Of a DNA stretch of 37,828 nucleotides, positions 26,034 through 34,242 are shown piece after piece. Position 1 is the first letter of the stretch. Every line of letters starts with the position of its first letter. Position numbers and translations under genes: made by a program. The notes beneath the pieces are model-generated. The model searched no databases. It was not told the DNA's origin and saw only the letters and a list, made by a program, of their open reading frames with translations. This DNA comes from Brevibacillus panacihumi (lineage in GTDB: Bacteria; Bacillota; Bacilli; Brevibacillales; Brevibacillaceae), in contig NZ_RHHT01000006.1 of the NCBI RefSeq assembly GCF_003710985.1, positions 1 through 37,828 on the forward strand, given 5' to 3'.

Positions 26034-26921
26034 ATGGAGTTACGACAAGTCCGTTATGTACTGGCAGTTGCGGAAGAACGCAGTTTTTCCCGCGCAGCGA
26101 ATCGTTTGCACCTTGCCCAGCCATCCTTGAGCCAACAGATCGCCAAACTGGAAAAGCTGCTGGGGGTGACATTGTTTCATCGTTTGCCGCAGCATGTTGA
26201 GCTGACGGATGCGGGTCAACGCTTTGTACAAGTGGCGCAAACCCTCGTGGACATGTCGGAAGGCTTGGAGCGTGAAATGCGTTCCTATGCGGTGGGAGAG
26301 AGCGGGAAGCTCATGGTCGGAAGTCTGCCGATTACCGGGGCCTATGTACTGCCTCATGTCATCTCTGCCTTTACCAAGCGTTTTCCGGGGGTAGAGCTGC
26401 AATTGGTAGAGGATACCTCAAGCCACCTGGAGCAATTGCTGGTCAGAGGAAAAATTGATGTCAGTCTTCTGACGATGCCAATCGGCGATCCGTCGATTGA
26501 GACCATTCCCGCGATCAATGAGGAGATCTTCCTTGCCTTGCCTCCGCAGCATCCGCTGGCAAAGCGAAAAGAGATTGACCTCGCAGAAGTAGCAGATCAA
26601 CCGTTCATATTATTGAAAGAAGGGCAAGGCTTTCGCACCATTTCTTTGCGCTTGTGCGAATTAGCCGGGTTTCGCCCGCGCATCGTCTTCGAGAGCAGCA
26701 ATATCCAAACTGTGCAATCTCTAGTGTCGGCAGGAATGGGGCTGTCTTTTGCTCCAAAAATGATCGCTCTTGCGCCCGGATCTGCGGAGCCGCCTGTGTA
26801 CGTGCCGCTTACGTCGAAACCAAGCCGTACGCTCGTGGTCGCATACCGCAAAGACAGGCCATTGTCCAAACCTGCCGAGGCTTTTGTCCGGATATTGGTC
26901 GAAAAAGGAGAAACGATCTGA
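26034..26921 (+). CDS. LysR-family transcriptional regulator
   Basis: A 295-residue LysR-type regulator. Residues 1-60 form the winged helix-turn-helix (MELRQVRYVLAVAEERSFSR, then AANRLHLAQPSLSQQIAKLE), and the rest is the two-lobed effector-binding domain. AGGAGG at 26023-26028 sets the ATG at 26034. It is divergent from leuCD with a 114-base gap, the classic arrangement for a LysR regulator that controls its neighbour; an effector such as an isopropylmalate or leucine would be expected but cannot be read from the sequence. Confidence 0.92.
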   Translation: MELRQVRYVLAVAEERSFSRAANRLHLAQPSLSQQIAKLEKLLGVTLFHRLPQHVELTDAGQRFVQVAQTLVDMSEGLEREMRSYAVGESGKLMVGSLPITGAYVLPHVISAFTKRFPGVELQLVEDTSSHLEQLLVRGKIDVSLLTMPIGDPSIETIPAINEEIFLALPPQHPLAKRKEIDLAEVADQPFILLKEGQGFRTISLRLCELAGFRPRIVFESSNIQTVQSLVSAGMGLSFAPKMIALAPGSAEPPVYVPLTSKPSRTLVVAYRKDRPLSKPAEAFVRILVEKGETI

Positions 26922-26955
26922 TCCCAAATAAGCTTCCGGGTAGGAGAGCTGACGC

Positions 26956-27615
26956 CTAGTAGGAAAGCTCAGAAAAGACGACCAAACGATTGGCATGCTC
27001 CTGGGTTTTTCGGTTAAACCTTCCCGAACAAGTGATCAGGTTTAGCTGGGCATGTGAGGAAGGGCCAAAAATGGAGTCAATAGGTGCTTCGGCTGCTGGG
27101 TATGATTCAATTTTTTTAACTCGAAAGGTAAGGCTTTTCCCTTGTGCATCATGTACCATGATTTGATCGCCATGCTTCAGCTTGCGCAGCTTGTAGAACA
27201 CCGCTGGTCCGGTATAATGGTCAAAATGACCGGCAATGACCGCATTTCCAGCCATACCTGGCTTCGTCCAGGGAGAGAGGATGCCCACCCGATCAAATGC
27301 TTTTGGTACATCCATTTGACCATTGGGAAGGACTCCTACTGGTTCTACGAGCGAATCCAGCTTGATGGCGGGAATAACCAAACGATGTGGCATGAGGCCA
27401 TCCTGTAGTGGGGAAGCAAGTGGGTAAGACCTCAATTCATAAAGAAACGGTCCATACCTGATGGGACGCGGCTTGATTTTGCTTTCTTGTATGTGAAGAG
27501 GATGGTGAACAGTAGCTTTTTCTTTCTGAGGCGGGGTATCGGGATGAGCAGATAAAGAGCATCCTGTGAGGGACAGGCAGATCAAAAGAAACGCCAGAAA
27601 AGGTTTGGCTTTCAC
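26956..27615 (-). CDS. Class-F-like sortase made as a lipoprotein
   Basis: The 219-residue product has a C-terminal sortase domain (about residues 75-219): RLVIPAIKLDSLVEPVG, then catalytic H130 in NAVIAGHFD, C196 in LNLITCSG and R210 in EHANRLVVF. Sortases are transpeptidases that cut a C-terminal sorting motif and join the protein to the cell wall. The fold pattern and the GHFD/ITC motifs suit the class F/E-like group. Its N terminus reads KAKPFLAFLLICLSLTGC, a lipoprotein signal with C19, not the usual single helix anchor. The GTG at 27615 was chosen because GGGAGG lies about ten bases upstream; the in-frame ATG at 27633 would place that site inside the gene. The preceding minus-strand small frame ending [11 protein letters not shown] is a likely substrate. 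Confidence 0.85.
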   Translation of the reverse strand: MKAKPFLAFLLICLSLTGCSLSAHPDTPPQKEKATVHHPLHIQESKIKPRPIRYGPFLYELRSYPLASPLQDGLMPHRLVIPAIKLDSLVEPVGVLPNGQMDVPKAFDRVGILSPWTKPGMAGNAVIAGHFDHYTGPAVFYKLRKLKHGDQIMVHDAQGKSLTFRVKKIESYPAAEAPIDSIFGPSSHAQLNLITCSGRFNRKTQEHANRLVVFSELSY

Positions 27616-27668
27616 TGTTTGTGCGCCTCCCATAGCGAAAGTAGAGAAAGAGGGGAAGAATTCCCCTC

Positions 27669-27866
27669 CTAGTCGCTTGCTCCACCCATGCCAGTTTTTG
27701 GCATTGCTTTGATGTGCATTTTGTGGGTGGATTTGGTATGCAGTTTGTGAGCTTTGGTGTGGGATTTTGTGTGCACCTTGTGATGTTTTTTCTTGTGGTG
27801 GTCATCTACAGCAGCAGAAGCTACAGGAAGCACATTGCACACGAGTCTAAGGAGTATGGATACCAG
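27669..27866 (-). CDS. Small His/Lys-rich protein with MPKTG-type C terminus
   Basis: This minus-strand frame, 53 bases upstream of the sortase start, encodes a short hydrophobic stretch with an ASAA cleavage-like site, about 35 residues that are almost only H, K, T and S ([18 protein letters not shown]), and an end reading [11 protein letters not shown]. The end resembles an LPxTG motif without the usual hydrophobic tail. The N terminus is unclear: the frame opens after a TAA at 27869-27867 with CTG at 27866 and GTGs at 27842 and 27833, and none has a good ribosome site, so the signal-peptide start may be damaged or unconventional. The open frame from the CTG is given. It is likely a secreted substrate of the neighbouring sortase (inference). 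Confidence 0.6.
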   Translation of the reverse strand: MVSILLRLVCNVLPVASAAVDDHHKKKHHKVHTKSHTKAHKLHTKSTHKMHIKAMPKTGMGGASD

Positions 27867-27942
27867 TTATATACTTCAAATGCGGCAACAAGCGCAGAGT
27901 TATGCTACACTATTGCCAAATCTTTCACTGGAGGGAAACAGC

Positions 27943-28290
27943 ATGAGAGAAATCAAAACGGAAGCGGAATTTGAGCAAGTGATCACAGGGGAGAAGCCAG
28001 TGATTGTGAAATTTTTTACCGATTGGTGCCCGGATTGTCATCGGATCGATCCGTTCATGCCCGAAGTAGAGAAGGCCTATGCGGACAAACTGGATATGGT
28101 CGAGATCAACCGCGATACCCTGCCGGAATTGTCCCAGCGGTTGGATGTGTTCGGCATCCCCAGCTTCATCGCGTTCTACAAAGGGCAAGAAGTGGTGCGC
28201 TTTGTCAGCAAATTGGGCAAAAGCCGCGAAGAAATCGAGCGTTTCCTCGATCGCGCTGTACAGGTGAGCGAGGGATTGGCACAAGCGTAG
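27943..28290 (+). CDS. Thioredoxin-like protein, YdbP type
   Basis: A 115-residue cytoplasmic thioredoxin-fold protein with the redox pair C29/C32 in WCPDC and the cis-proline segment FGIPSFIAF. The WCPDC active site and [13 protein letters not shown] context resemble the B. subtilis YdbP group and differ from WCGPC of TrxA. The ATG at 27943 follows GGAGGG; an upstream open frame from 27793 lies over the minus-strand His/Lys-rich gene and is not credible. Physiological partners are unknown. Confidence 0.9.
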   Translation: MREIKTEAEFEQVITGEKPVIVKFFTDWCPDCHRIDPFMPEVEKAYADKLDMVEINRDTLPELSQRLDVFGIPSFIAFYKGQEVVRFVSKLGKSREEIERFLDRAVQVSEGLAQA

Positions 28291-28318
28291 AAACCGCAAG
28301 CGAGAGGGTTGGAAAAAG

Positions 28319-29239
28319 ATGCGGGAAATGCAAAAAGACGGTGAGTGGCTCGTAACGCAATTGCTTGAGAGCGACACACATTGTCCATTGGGGAACCTGC
28401 TGCGCGAGGATTGGAAACTGCCGCGCAAGCAGGTCCATCTTTTGTTTCAGCATAAAGACATTTTGGTAAACGGTTTGCCGGTTGCCCAGCATGCGAAAGG
28501 GGAAGCTGGACAAGAGCTTCGGCTGCGGGTCTGTCTGCCGGAGCCTTTTGGTGTAGAACCTGTAGCCGAACCGCTCGACGTGCGCTACGAGGACGATCAT
28601 CTGCTGGTGGTGAACAAGCCTGCCGGTGTGCTTCTTCACCCGACGGAAAAGCATCATCAGCACACCTTGGATCATCTCGTGGCTGGTCATTTTGCTCGTA
28701 CGGACGTACAAAGCAAAGTGCGTCACGTGCACCGGCTCGATCAGGATACGTCTGGCGTTGTCCTCTACGCCAAGCATGCCTGGGCGTCTGCCTTGCTCGA
28801 TGAATTGCTGCGGGAGCGACAGATCAGGCGGACGTATCTGGCTTTTGTCCAGGGGAGCATGAAAACAGCCAGCGGAACAATCAACGAGCCGATTGGACGA
28901 GACCGCAATCACCCTACGCGCAGAAGGGTAACGCCCACTGGGGACGCGGCGGTCACCCATTATCAGGTACGCAAGCGCTATGACGGCGCCACACTAATCG
29001 AATGCTCCCTGGAGACCGGCCGAACCCATCAGATTCGTGTTCATCTCAGTCATATCGGTCATCCGTTGCTGGGAGACGCCCTATACGGCGGGAAGAAGAT
29101 GCTCATTGCTAGACAAGCACTGCATGCTGCACGTCTGCAATTCCCGCATCCTTTTGGCGGGCAGGTCGTTACCGTGGATGCACCGCTGCCACCAGACTTG
29201 CGAGCTTTGCAAAATAAGCTGAAGGAAGTGCCAAACTAG
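28319..29239 (+). CDS. RluA-family RNA pseudouridine synthase
   Basis: The enzyme isomerises specific uridines in rRNA or tRNA to pseudouridine. The catalytic aspartate is D141 in HRLDQDTSG, preceded by VVNKPAGVLLHPTE and followed by LETGRTHQIRVHLSHIGHPLLGD, all conserved in the RluA/RluC/RluD group. The N-terminal 80 residues resemble a reduced S4-like domain (PRKQVHLLFQHKDILVNG). At 306 residues it matches the RluD/YhcT/YlyB size. It starts 28 bases after the thioredoxin gene and may share its transcript. The exact RNA target cannot be inferred. Confidence 0.93.
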   Translation: MREMQKDGEWLVTQLLESDTHCPLGNLLREDWKLPRKQVHLLFQHKDILVNGLPVAQHAKGEAGQELRLRVCLPEPFGVEPVAEPLDVRYEDDHLLVVNKPAGVLLHPTEKHHQHTLDHLVAGHFARTDVQSKVRHVHRLDQDTSGVVLYAKHAWASALLDELLRERQIRRTYLAFVQGSMKTASGTINEPIGRDRNHPTRRRVTPTGDAAVTHYQVRKRYDGATLIECSLETGRTHQIRVHLSHIGHPLLGDALYGGKKMLIARQALHAARLQFPHPFGGQVVTVDAPLPPDLRALQNKLKEVPN

Positions 29240-29289
29240 TCAATGGTGAATAAACTGCTGCCAGGAAGGTAACGAGGGAGGGTGGTCGG

Positions 29290-30402
29290 ATGAAACGACC
29301 CACAATCGGCGTTCTCACCTGGCGGGAGGGAAAAAGATTCGCGGAACCCGCCTATTTTCGCAAATTGCTTCGGGCAGGCCGGGAACTGGGCTGCCATGTC
29401 TTTTTGTTTTCACCCAAGGATGTATTGGCTTCCGGAAAGCGGGTAAGAGGCTATATTTTAAATGAACAGGGCAAATGGCAAGGCCAAATCTTTGGCCGGC
29501 CGGATGCCGTCTTTGACCGCTATCGTTACACACCGACGCAAGCATTCAAGGACTATGTTTCTTTTCGTCGTACGAGCACATTTCTATACGTCAACAACCG
29601 GTTAGCAAACAAATGGCGCGTTCACGAAGTGCTTTATAAAGATCCCCGCATGCATCAATGGCTGCCTGAGACCTGGCTTTACAATCGGGCAAAGCTGGCC
29701 CAGATGCTTGAAAGGCACCCGCTCTTGTACGTAAAACCGCTAAATGGAACGGGCGGGCGCAATATTCTTCGGATCGAACGGGCAGCAGGCGGCTATCGCT
29801 TGCTGGGACGTGACCAGCATCGGGCAAAAGTATCTACGGTGCTATCACGGGTGTCGTTTGTGCAACGATGGGTTGATCGCTGGACCAAAGGCCAAAAATA
29901 TATCGTCCAGCAAGGCCTGCGTCTCGATTTGGTCCCGAAAAGAGCGGTCGATATGCGCCTGCTGATCCAGAAGGATGGTACGGGCGAGTGGAGCATTACT
30001 GGCCACGGCATTCGCATCGGCCAGGAAAAAAGCGCAACGTCCAACCTTCATGGAGGTGGGAAAGCTGTGCCAGCCGAACAACTGCTGCGTCCCCGTTTTG
30101 GGGAGGGGCAGACGAAGCAGATTGTGGCAGATTGTGAAAAGCTGGCATTTCAAACTGTTCAAACGCTGGAAAACCATTTCGGCAGAATGGTAGAGTTCGG
30201 TCTCGATATTGGCATTGATGTGGATGGACGTGCCTGGCTGATCGAAGTAAATCCCAAGCCAGCGCGTGAAATTTTTCGGGAGATGGGCCTTCGTCAGCAG
30301 TATCAAAAGGCGATTCGCAGACCGCTGGAGTATGCGGTGTTTCTCGCGAATACGTTGGGTCATGAAGTCCGGGTCCATACAAAAGTGGCCCAAGGAAACT
30401 AA
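29290..30402 (+). CDS. YheC/YheD-family spore-coat-associated protein
   Basis: A 370-residue protein of the YheC/YheD group, which in B. subtilis is linked to the endospore coat and has an ATP-grasp-like fold. The N terminus (IGVLTWREGKRFAEPAYFRKLL) and PDAVFDRYRY are typical. The ATP-grasp part shows LYVKPLNGTGGRNILRI, a KYIVQQGL stretch and FGLDIGIDVDGRAWLIEVNPKP, so it may ligate a carboxylate to an amine; no product is known. GAGGGAGGG precedes the ATG, and a strong terminator follows. Together with the CotSA-like operon it supports a spore-former. Confidence 0.87.
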   Translation: MKRPTIGVLTWREGKRFAEPAYFRKLLRAGRELGCHVFLFSPKDVLASGKRVRGYILNEQGKWQGQIFGRPDAVFDRYRYTPTQAFKDYVSFRRTSTFLYVNNRLANKWRVHEVLYKDPRMHQWLPETWLYNRAKLAQMLERHPLLYVKPLNGTGGRNILRIERAAGGYRLLGRDQHRAKVSTVLSRVSFVQRWVDRWTKGQKYIVQQGLRLDLVPKRAVDMRLLIQKDGTGEWSITGHGIRIGQEKSATSNLHGGGKAVPAEQLLRPRFGEGQTKQIVADCEKLAFQTVQTLENHFGRMVEFGLDIGIDVDGRAWLIEVNPKPAREIFREMGLRQQYQKAIRRPLEYAVFLANTLGHEVRVHTKVAQGN

Positions 30403-30419
30403 TCCTGCTTCATGTTTTG

Positions 30420-30448
30420 CGCCGCCTTGAAGTGCGGCGTTTTTTTTT
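30420..30448 (+). terminator. Rho-independent terminator
   Basis: CGCCGC (30420-30425) and GCGGCG (30434-30439) form a GC stem followed by nine T bases. Confidence 0.95.
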
Positions 30449-30513
30449 GTACGATCAATAGGGTTGGGTTTGACCAAATCCTGTCAACCCCTAAAGCATG
30501 AGACCACTTCGGA

Positions 30514-30538
30514 TTTCAGGCTGAAAGAATATGTTCTT
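30514..30538 (+). promoter_or_regulatory. Two overlapping dyads, possible operator
   Basis: TTTCAG-G-CTGAAA (30514-30526) and AAGAA-TATG-TTCTT (30525-30538) are perfect inverted repeats that overlap by two bases, just upstream of the small membrane protein gene. No clear -35/-10 pair was identified near them. They could be an operator, but chance is possible for dyads this short. Confidence 0.3.
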
Positions 30539-30579
30539 ACCATTTTTTGGCGAGAATAGTACAAAGGAGTGGTGAACAG

Positions 30580-31026
30580 GTGGAGCAATTGCTTCAATTT
30601 GTCAAAGATTACTGGCCGATCGCGCTGTGCATCATCGTCGTGATCGTCGCCGTCCAGTGGTTGGTGAAGGGCTTGATTCGGATTCTTTCCATCGTCGCTC
30701 TGATCGGGGTTGTCTTGGTCTTGTTTTTCCAATTTACTCCCGAAGAAGTGATCCAGATGGGGCGGACAGCCGCACAGGCTACCCAGGAGGTGGTCGAGAA
30801 GACGATCACTCCGATCCTGGATGCGGAATTGAAGGATGCGGACATTACTTTCCAGCCAGATGGCAGTTATGAAGTAAAGACAGCAAGCATCCGCATCGTG
30901 GGAACAAAAGGGGAGTCCAAAGCAACCGTCTACTACAAGGATGAAAAGTGGGAAGTGGATATTGGACAACTAGGGGCTGTATTCCAAGAGCGTCTAGGCA
31001 AAGCTGAGAACGAAAAGCAGTTGTAG
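30580..31026 (+). CDS. Small membrane protein with cytoplasmic or external tail
   Basis: I do not recognise this 148-residue protein. Two adjacent membrane helices (YWPIALCIIVVIVAVQWLV and ILSIVALIGVVLVLFFQF, about residues 10-52) are followed by an amphipathic segment and a soluble, beta-rich domain of about 70 residues (ADITFQPDGSYEVKTASIR, ATVYYKDEKWEVDIG). GTG at 30580 with AAAGGAG at 30563-30569 is the likely start; the TTG further upstream has no ribosome site. Single gene ended by a bidirectional terminator. Confidence 0.75.
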   Translation: MEQLLQFVKDYWPIALCIIVVIVAVQWLVKGLIRILSIVALIGVVLVLFFQFTPEEVIQMGRTAAQATQEVVEKTITPILDAELKDADITFQPDGSYEVKTASIRIVGTKGESKATVYYKDEKWEVDIGQLGAVFQERLGKAENEKQL

Positions 31027-31031
31027 GAAAG

Positions 31032-31078
31032 AAAAAAGCAGTGCATCCGCTCGTGAAAGTGAGCATGCACTGCTTTTT
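31032..31078. terminator. Bidirectional terminator
   Basis: AAAAAGCAGTGCAT (31033-31046) and ATGCACTGCTTTTT (31065-31078) are perfectly complementary, with further GCTC/GAGC pairing in the loop. A and T tracts at the two ends allow it to serve both converging genes. Confidence 0.95.
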
Positions 31079-31099
31079 GCCGTTTCAACGCTCCGAATG

Positions 31100-32551
31100 T
31101 TACTCGGACAGCAAAGGAGGCGCCATTCGTTTCAGGCTTCGCTGCTCATAAGCGTAAGCCAAGCGGATCAGGCCTGGTTCCTGGAACGCCATGCCTGTGA
31201 ACATGATGCCGAACGGCTTCCCTGCCTTAGTATAGCCAGCAGGAACAGAGACGGATGGATATCCTGCACGAGCTGCGATGCTGTCCCCTTCACTCATGGG
31301 AAAGACCAAACAGTCTAGCTTATGCTCCTTCATGGCAGCATCGATGCCGCGGGTTTGCGACATCTCCAAATCGTAGAGACGAGCTTCGATATAGGCTGCA
31401 TCCGCCAATGAGCCGCTCGTCTGCTCCGCCTTTTCGAACAGCGCCTGCCCATAGCGCAGAGCCTCCGCTTCATGCTTTTTGTTCCAGGCGATGAGATCCT
31501 TCAACGTACGAAGTGGGAAGTCGGCTGGAAGAGTTTTCAGATAAGCGTTGATGCCTGCTTTGAACTCATGGATTAGAACGGCATTCTGCCAGTTGGCCTC
31601 TTCTGTGGGAATCGCGACCGAATCGATCACTGTAGCGCCAGCCTCCTGCAAGACAGCGATCGCTTCGTCATACAAGGCCTGCTCTTCCTGACTGAATATG
31701 CTCAGATAACGAGAGCGAACAATCCCTACACGAGCCCCCTGCAAGCCGTTCTTGTCGAGACAGATCTGGTAGTCATGAGGAGCAAGCCCGATACTTCTGC
31801 CAGTAGCAGGGTCCCGTTCATCATATCCAGCCATGGCGGAGAGCAGGATAGCAGCATCTTCAACCGTACGGGTCATCGGACCTGCTGTATCCTGGCTTGT
31901 CGCGATAGGGATGATTCCGGAGCGGCTGATCAGACCTACAGTGGGCTTGATCCCGACCAGTGAATTGCAAGCGGAAGGGTAGAGGATGGAGCCGGAGGTT
32001 TCCGTCCCGACTGCGGCGACTGCAAAACCTGCGGCTATCGCTGCTCCCGATCCGGCGCTGGAGCCGCCCACGTCAAACACATCCGGGCCGTAGGGATTGC
32101 GCACCTGTCCGCCTCTTGAGCTGTATCCGTTGGGCATGTGATCTGAGACAAAATTGGCCCATTCCGTTAAGTTGGTCTTGCCAAGCAAGACGGCACCAGC
32201 AGCTCTAAGACGGGAGACGAGGAAGGCATCAGCAGAGGCATACGAGTCTGCCAATGCCAGGGAACCGGCCGTGGTGTGCATGCTGTCTGCTGTCGCGATA
32301 TTATCCTTGATCAGAATCGGAATCCCATGCAGGGGGCCGCGGCTTCCAGACACCTCACGCTCCCGATCCATAGCTTCAGCGATATGTAATGCATCCGGAT
32401 TGACTTCACTGATCGCGTTGATGGCAACCCCTTGCTTGTCGTACGCCGCAATTCTTTTCAAAAATGAAAGCGTCAACTCCTTAGAGGTTGTTTTTCCCTC
32501 CCCCATCGCTCTTTGCAAGGTCATAATGGATGATTCATGCCTAAACATCAT
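31100..32551 (-). CDS. Amidase (amidase signature family)
   Basis: A 483-residue Ser-cisSer-Lys hydrolase of carboxylic amides. The triad is visible as K82 (PILIKDNI), cis-Ser S164 (VGGSSAGSGAAIAAG) and nucleophile S188 (GTETSGSILYPS), with the 24-residue spacing between the two serines seen in the family. It is longer in the N terminus than GatA only slightly and lies without gatB/gatC, so it is a stand-alone amidase and not the tRNA amidotransferase subunit. The start at 32551 has AAAGGTG upstream; a second ATG follows directly. Substrate unknown, no signal peptide. Confidence 0.9.
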   Translation of the reverse strand: MMFRHESSIMTLQRAMGEGKTTSKELTLSFLKRIAAYDKQGVAINAISEVNPDALHIAEAMDREREVSGSRGPLHGIPILIKDNIATADSMHTTAGSLALADSYASADAFLVSRLRAAGAVLLGKTNLTEWANFVSDHMPNGYSSRGGQVRNPYGPDVFDVGGSSAGSGAAIAAGFAVAAVGTETSGSILYPSACNSLVGIKPTVGLISRSGIIPIATSQDTAGPMTRTVEDAAILLSAMAGYDERDPATGRSIGLAPHDYQICLDKNGLQGARVGIVRSRYLSIFSQEEQALYDEAIAVLQEAGATVIDSVAIPTEEANWQNAVLIHEFKAGINAYLKTLPADFPLRTLKDLIAWNKKHEAEALRYGQALFEKAEQTSGSLADAAYIEARLYDLEMSQTRGIDAAMKEHKLDCLVFPMSEGDSIAARAGYPSVSVPAGYTKAGKPFGIMFTGMAFQEPGLIRLAYAYEQRSLKRMAPPLLSE

Positions 32552-32729
32552 CGATCACCTTTTTCATTCTATTTGGACTTCTTTCTATCTTACCTGATCT
32601 CATGGGAAAGGGAAGGGGATACCCGATTGGGAGGAGGAAAAACTCCGACTTGAGACCGGGTTCTCGATCCATCTCCTGCCGGGTTATCCGGATGGTCGAT
32701 TCTGGTAGAGTGGTGATGGGGAGGTTATC

Positions 32730-34211
32730 ATGCGAAAGTTTCTGATACTGGTCATTATGTTCGTCATACTCATTCCTTGTCTGCCTGCTGAGGCATTCGC
32801 TTACGAAATACAAAAAGGGCCACCTTTGTCAAAGGAGGGTCTGCAAGCCGTAGATCGCTATTTGGACGAAGCCATTGCGAATCTGGGGTCACCCGGAGGC
32901 TCTGTGGCTTTGGTCTACCAAGGGGAACAGGTCTATACACGCTCGTGGGGGGTAACGGGCGGGGGGAAGAAAACTGTCACGGCAGATACTCCTTTTTTGA
33001 TCGGGTCCATAAGCAAGGCCGTGACAGCGTACGGGATCATGCGCTTGATTGACGATGGCGTTCTACAGGCAGATGCGCCCGTCCAGAGATACTTGCCCTG
33101 GTTTACCCTAGAAGATACGGAAGCAGCATCACAGATCACGATACGCCAGTTATTGTCACAGACGAGCGGATTCGGCAATCAGGCGGGTATGAATATTGCG
33201 GATCGTGGCGCTAGAGATCAGTTGGCGATCCAGCGAAACGCAAGAGAGCTAGCAGGCGAAAAAAGCGAGGCTGTTCCTGGCGAGAAACATATATACAGCA
33301 ATGCCAATTACGCCTTGCTCGGTGCAGTGATCGAGGAAGCAAGCGGCATGACCTATGCAGATTATATGGAATCCCGGATTTTTACACCGTTAGGGATGGA
33401 GCATACGGCTGCTACGGTGCAAAAAGCAGAAGCGCTTGGATGGGAACCAGGTTATCGTTCCTGGCTCGGCCTCTCGATTCCAAGCGAAAATCCATATGAC
33501 AATGGCGGAGCTCCTTATGGCTATCTCGCTGCCAGTTCGTCCGACATGGCGAGATTTTTGATTGCGCTGCAACAACCGGGAACAGTCGTATCCGCTCAAC
33601 GGACAATGGAAATGATGCAGCCTGAGGTCCAGGTGCGTCCAGGAAGCTCCTATGGGTTTGGATGGCGAATCACGCAGACAAATGCAGGAGAAACGCGGGT
33701 TTGGCACGCAGGGTCGACGCCTGATTTTCGGGCGGAACTTGTACTTCTTCCTGAATCCGGATGGGGCATCGTCATGTTGACCAATCAAAACAACCGATTG
33801 GAAGAGGAACGCTTGTCCATAGTCGTGAGAGGCTTGGAGGAACTTTTGCTAACGGGTGAGACAAAACCTATCACCTTTCCCGTTATCTGGGAACGCTGGC
33901 TGGCTATCGGAGTGATACTGGTCTTGATGGGGTACACCTCGTGGATTATCGCTGCACTGTGGCGCGGGCAGATGACGAAGTGCGGGAAGTGGACCTGGGG
34001 CATGACCGGATGCTTGTTTTTCCTGCTGGCCGGACTGCTGATTCCGGGGTTGCTCTACACGACGAAAACAAGCTGGCACACCTTTTCGCTGTTTGCACCT
34101 GATCTGAAAGAACTGACGATGCTTGCGGTTATTCTGTTGACGACAAACGGCCTGTTTTCCTTGATCAGGGCAAGTACTGTGCCTGTCAGACTAACGACGA
34201 AAAAAAGCTGA
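32730..34211 (+). CDS. Beta-lactamase-class-C-like serine hydrolase with membrane tail
   Basis: A 493-residue exported penicillin-binding-protein/class C beta-lactamase fold protein. The signal peptide is MRKFLILVIMFVILIPCL followed by PAEAFA. Active-site elements are S93-x-x-K96 (SISK), Y189-x-N191 (YSN) and H326-A-G (WHAGST). After about residue 385 there are three hydrophobic helices (LAIGVILVLMGYTSWIIAAL, CLFFLLAGLLIPGLLY, LTMLAVILLTTNGLFSLI), so the catalytic domain is held outside by a C-terminal membrane bundle. Such proteins are esterases or peptidases acting on D-amino-acid peptides; substrate cannot be named. GGGGAGG precedes the ATG. It diverges from the amidase gene. Confidence 0.9.
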   Translation: MRKFLILVIMFVILIPCLPAEAFAYEIQKGPPLSKEGLQAVDRYLDEAIANLGSPGGSVALVYQGEQVYTRSWGVTGGGKKTVTADTPFLIGSISKAVTAYGIMRLIDDGVLQADAPVQRYLPWFTLEDTEAASQITIRQLLSQTSGFGNQAGMNIADRGARDQLAIQRNARELAGEKSEAVPGEKHIYSNANYALLGAVIEEASGMTYADYMESRIFTPLGMEHTAATVQKAEALGWEPGYRSWLGLSIPSENPYDNGGAPYGYLAASSSDMARFLIALQQPGTVVSAQRTMEMMQPEVQVRPGSSYGFGWRITQTNAGETRVWHAGSTPDFRAELVLLPESGWGIVMLTNQNNRLEEERLSIVVRGLEELLLTGETKPITFPVIWERWLAIGVILVLMGYTSWIIAALWRGQMTKCGKWTWGMTGCLFFLLAGLLIPGLLYTTKTSWHTFSLFAPDLKELTMLAVILLTTNGLFSLIRASTVPVRLTTKKS

Positions 34212-34234
34212 TTCCGGAATGGAACCAGCTTTTT
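34202..34234. terminator. Bidirectional terminator overlapping the hydrolase stop
   Basis: AAAAAGCTG (34202-34210) pairs with CAGCTTTTT (34226-34234) around a loop with further TTCC/GGAA pairing. It includes most of the hydrolase stop codon (34209-34211) and lies before the end of trhO on the other strand. Confidence 0.85.
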
Positions 34235-34242
34235 GTTATAGG

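Noticed and set aside
27437..27805. 122-codon minus-strand frame [12 protein letters not shown] over the sortase
   Set aside because: It is out of frame with the sortase and with the MPKTG frame and has no recognisable content.
27793..27942. N-terminal extension of the thioredoxin-like protein
   Set aside because: The upstream frame overlaps the minus-strand His/Lys-rich gene; GGAGGG directly before 27943 marks the real start.
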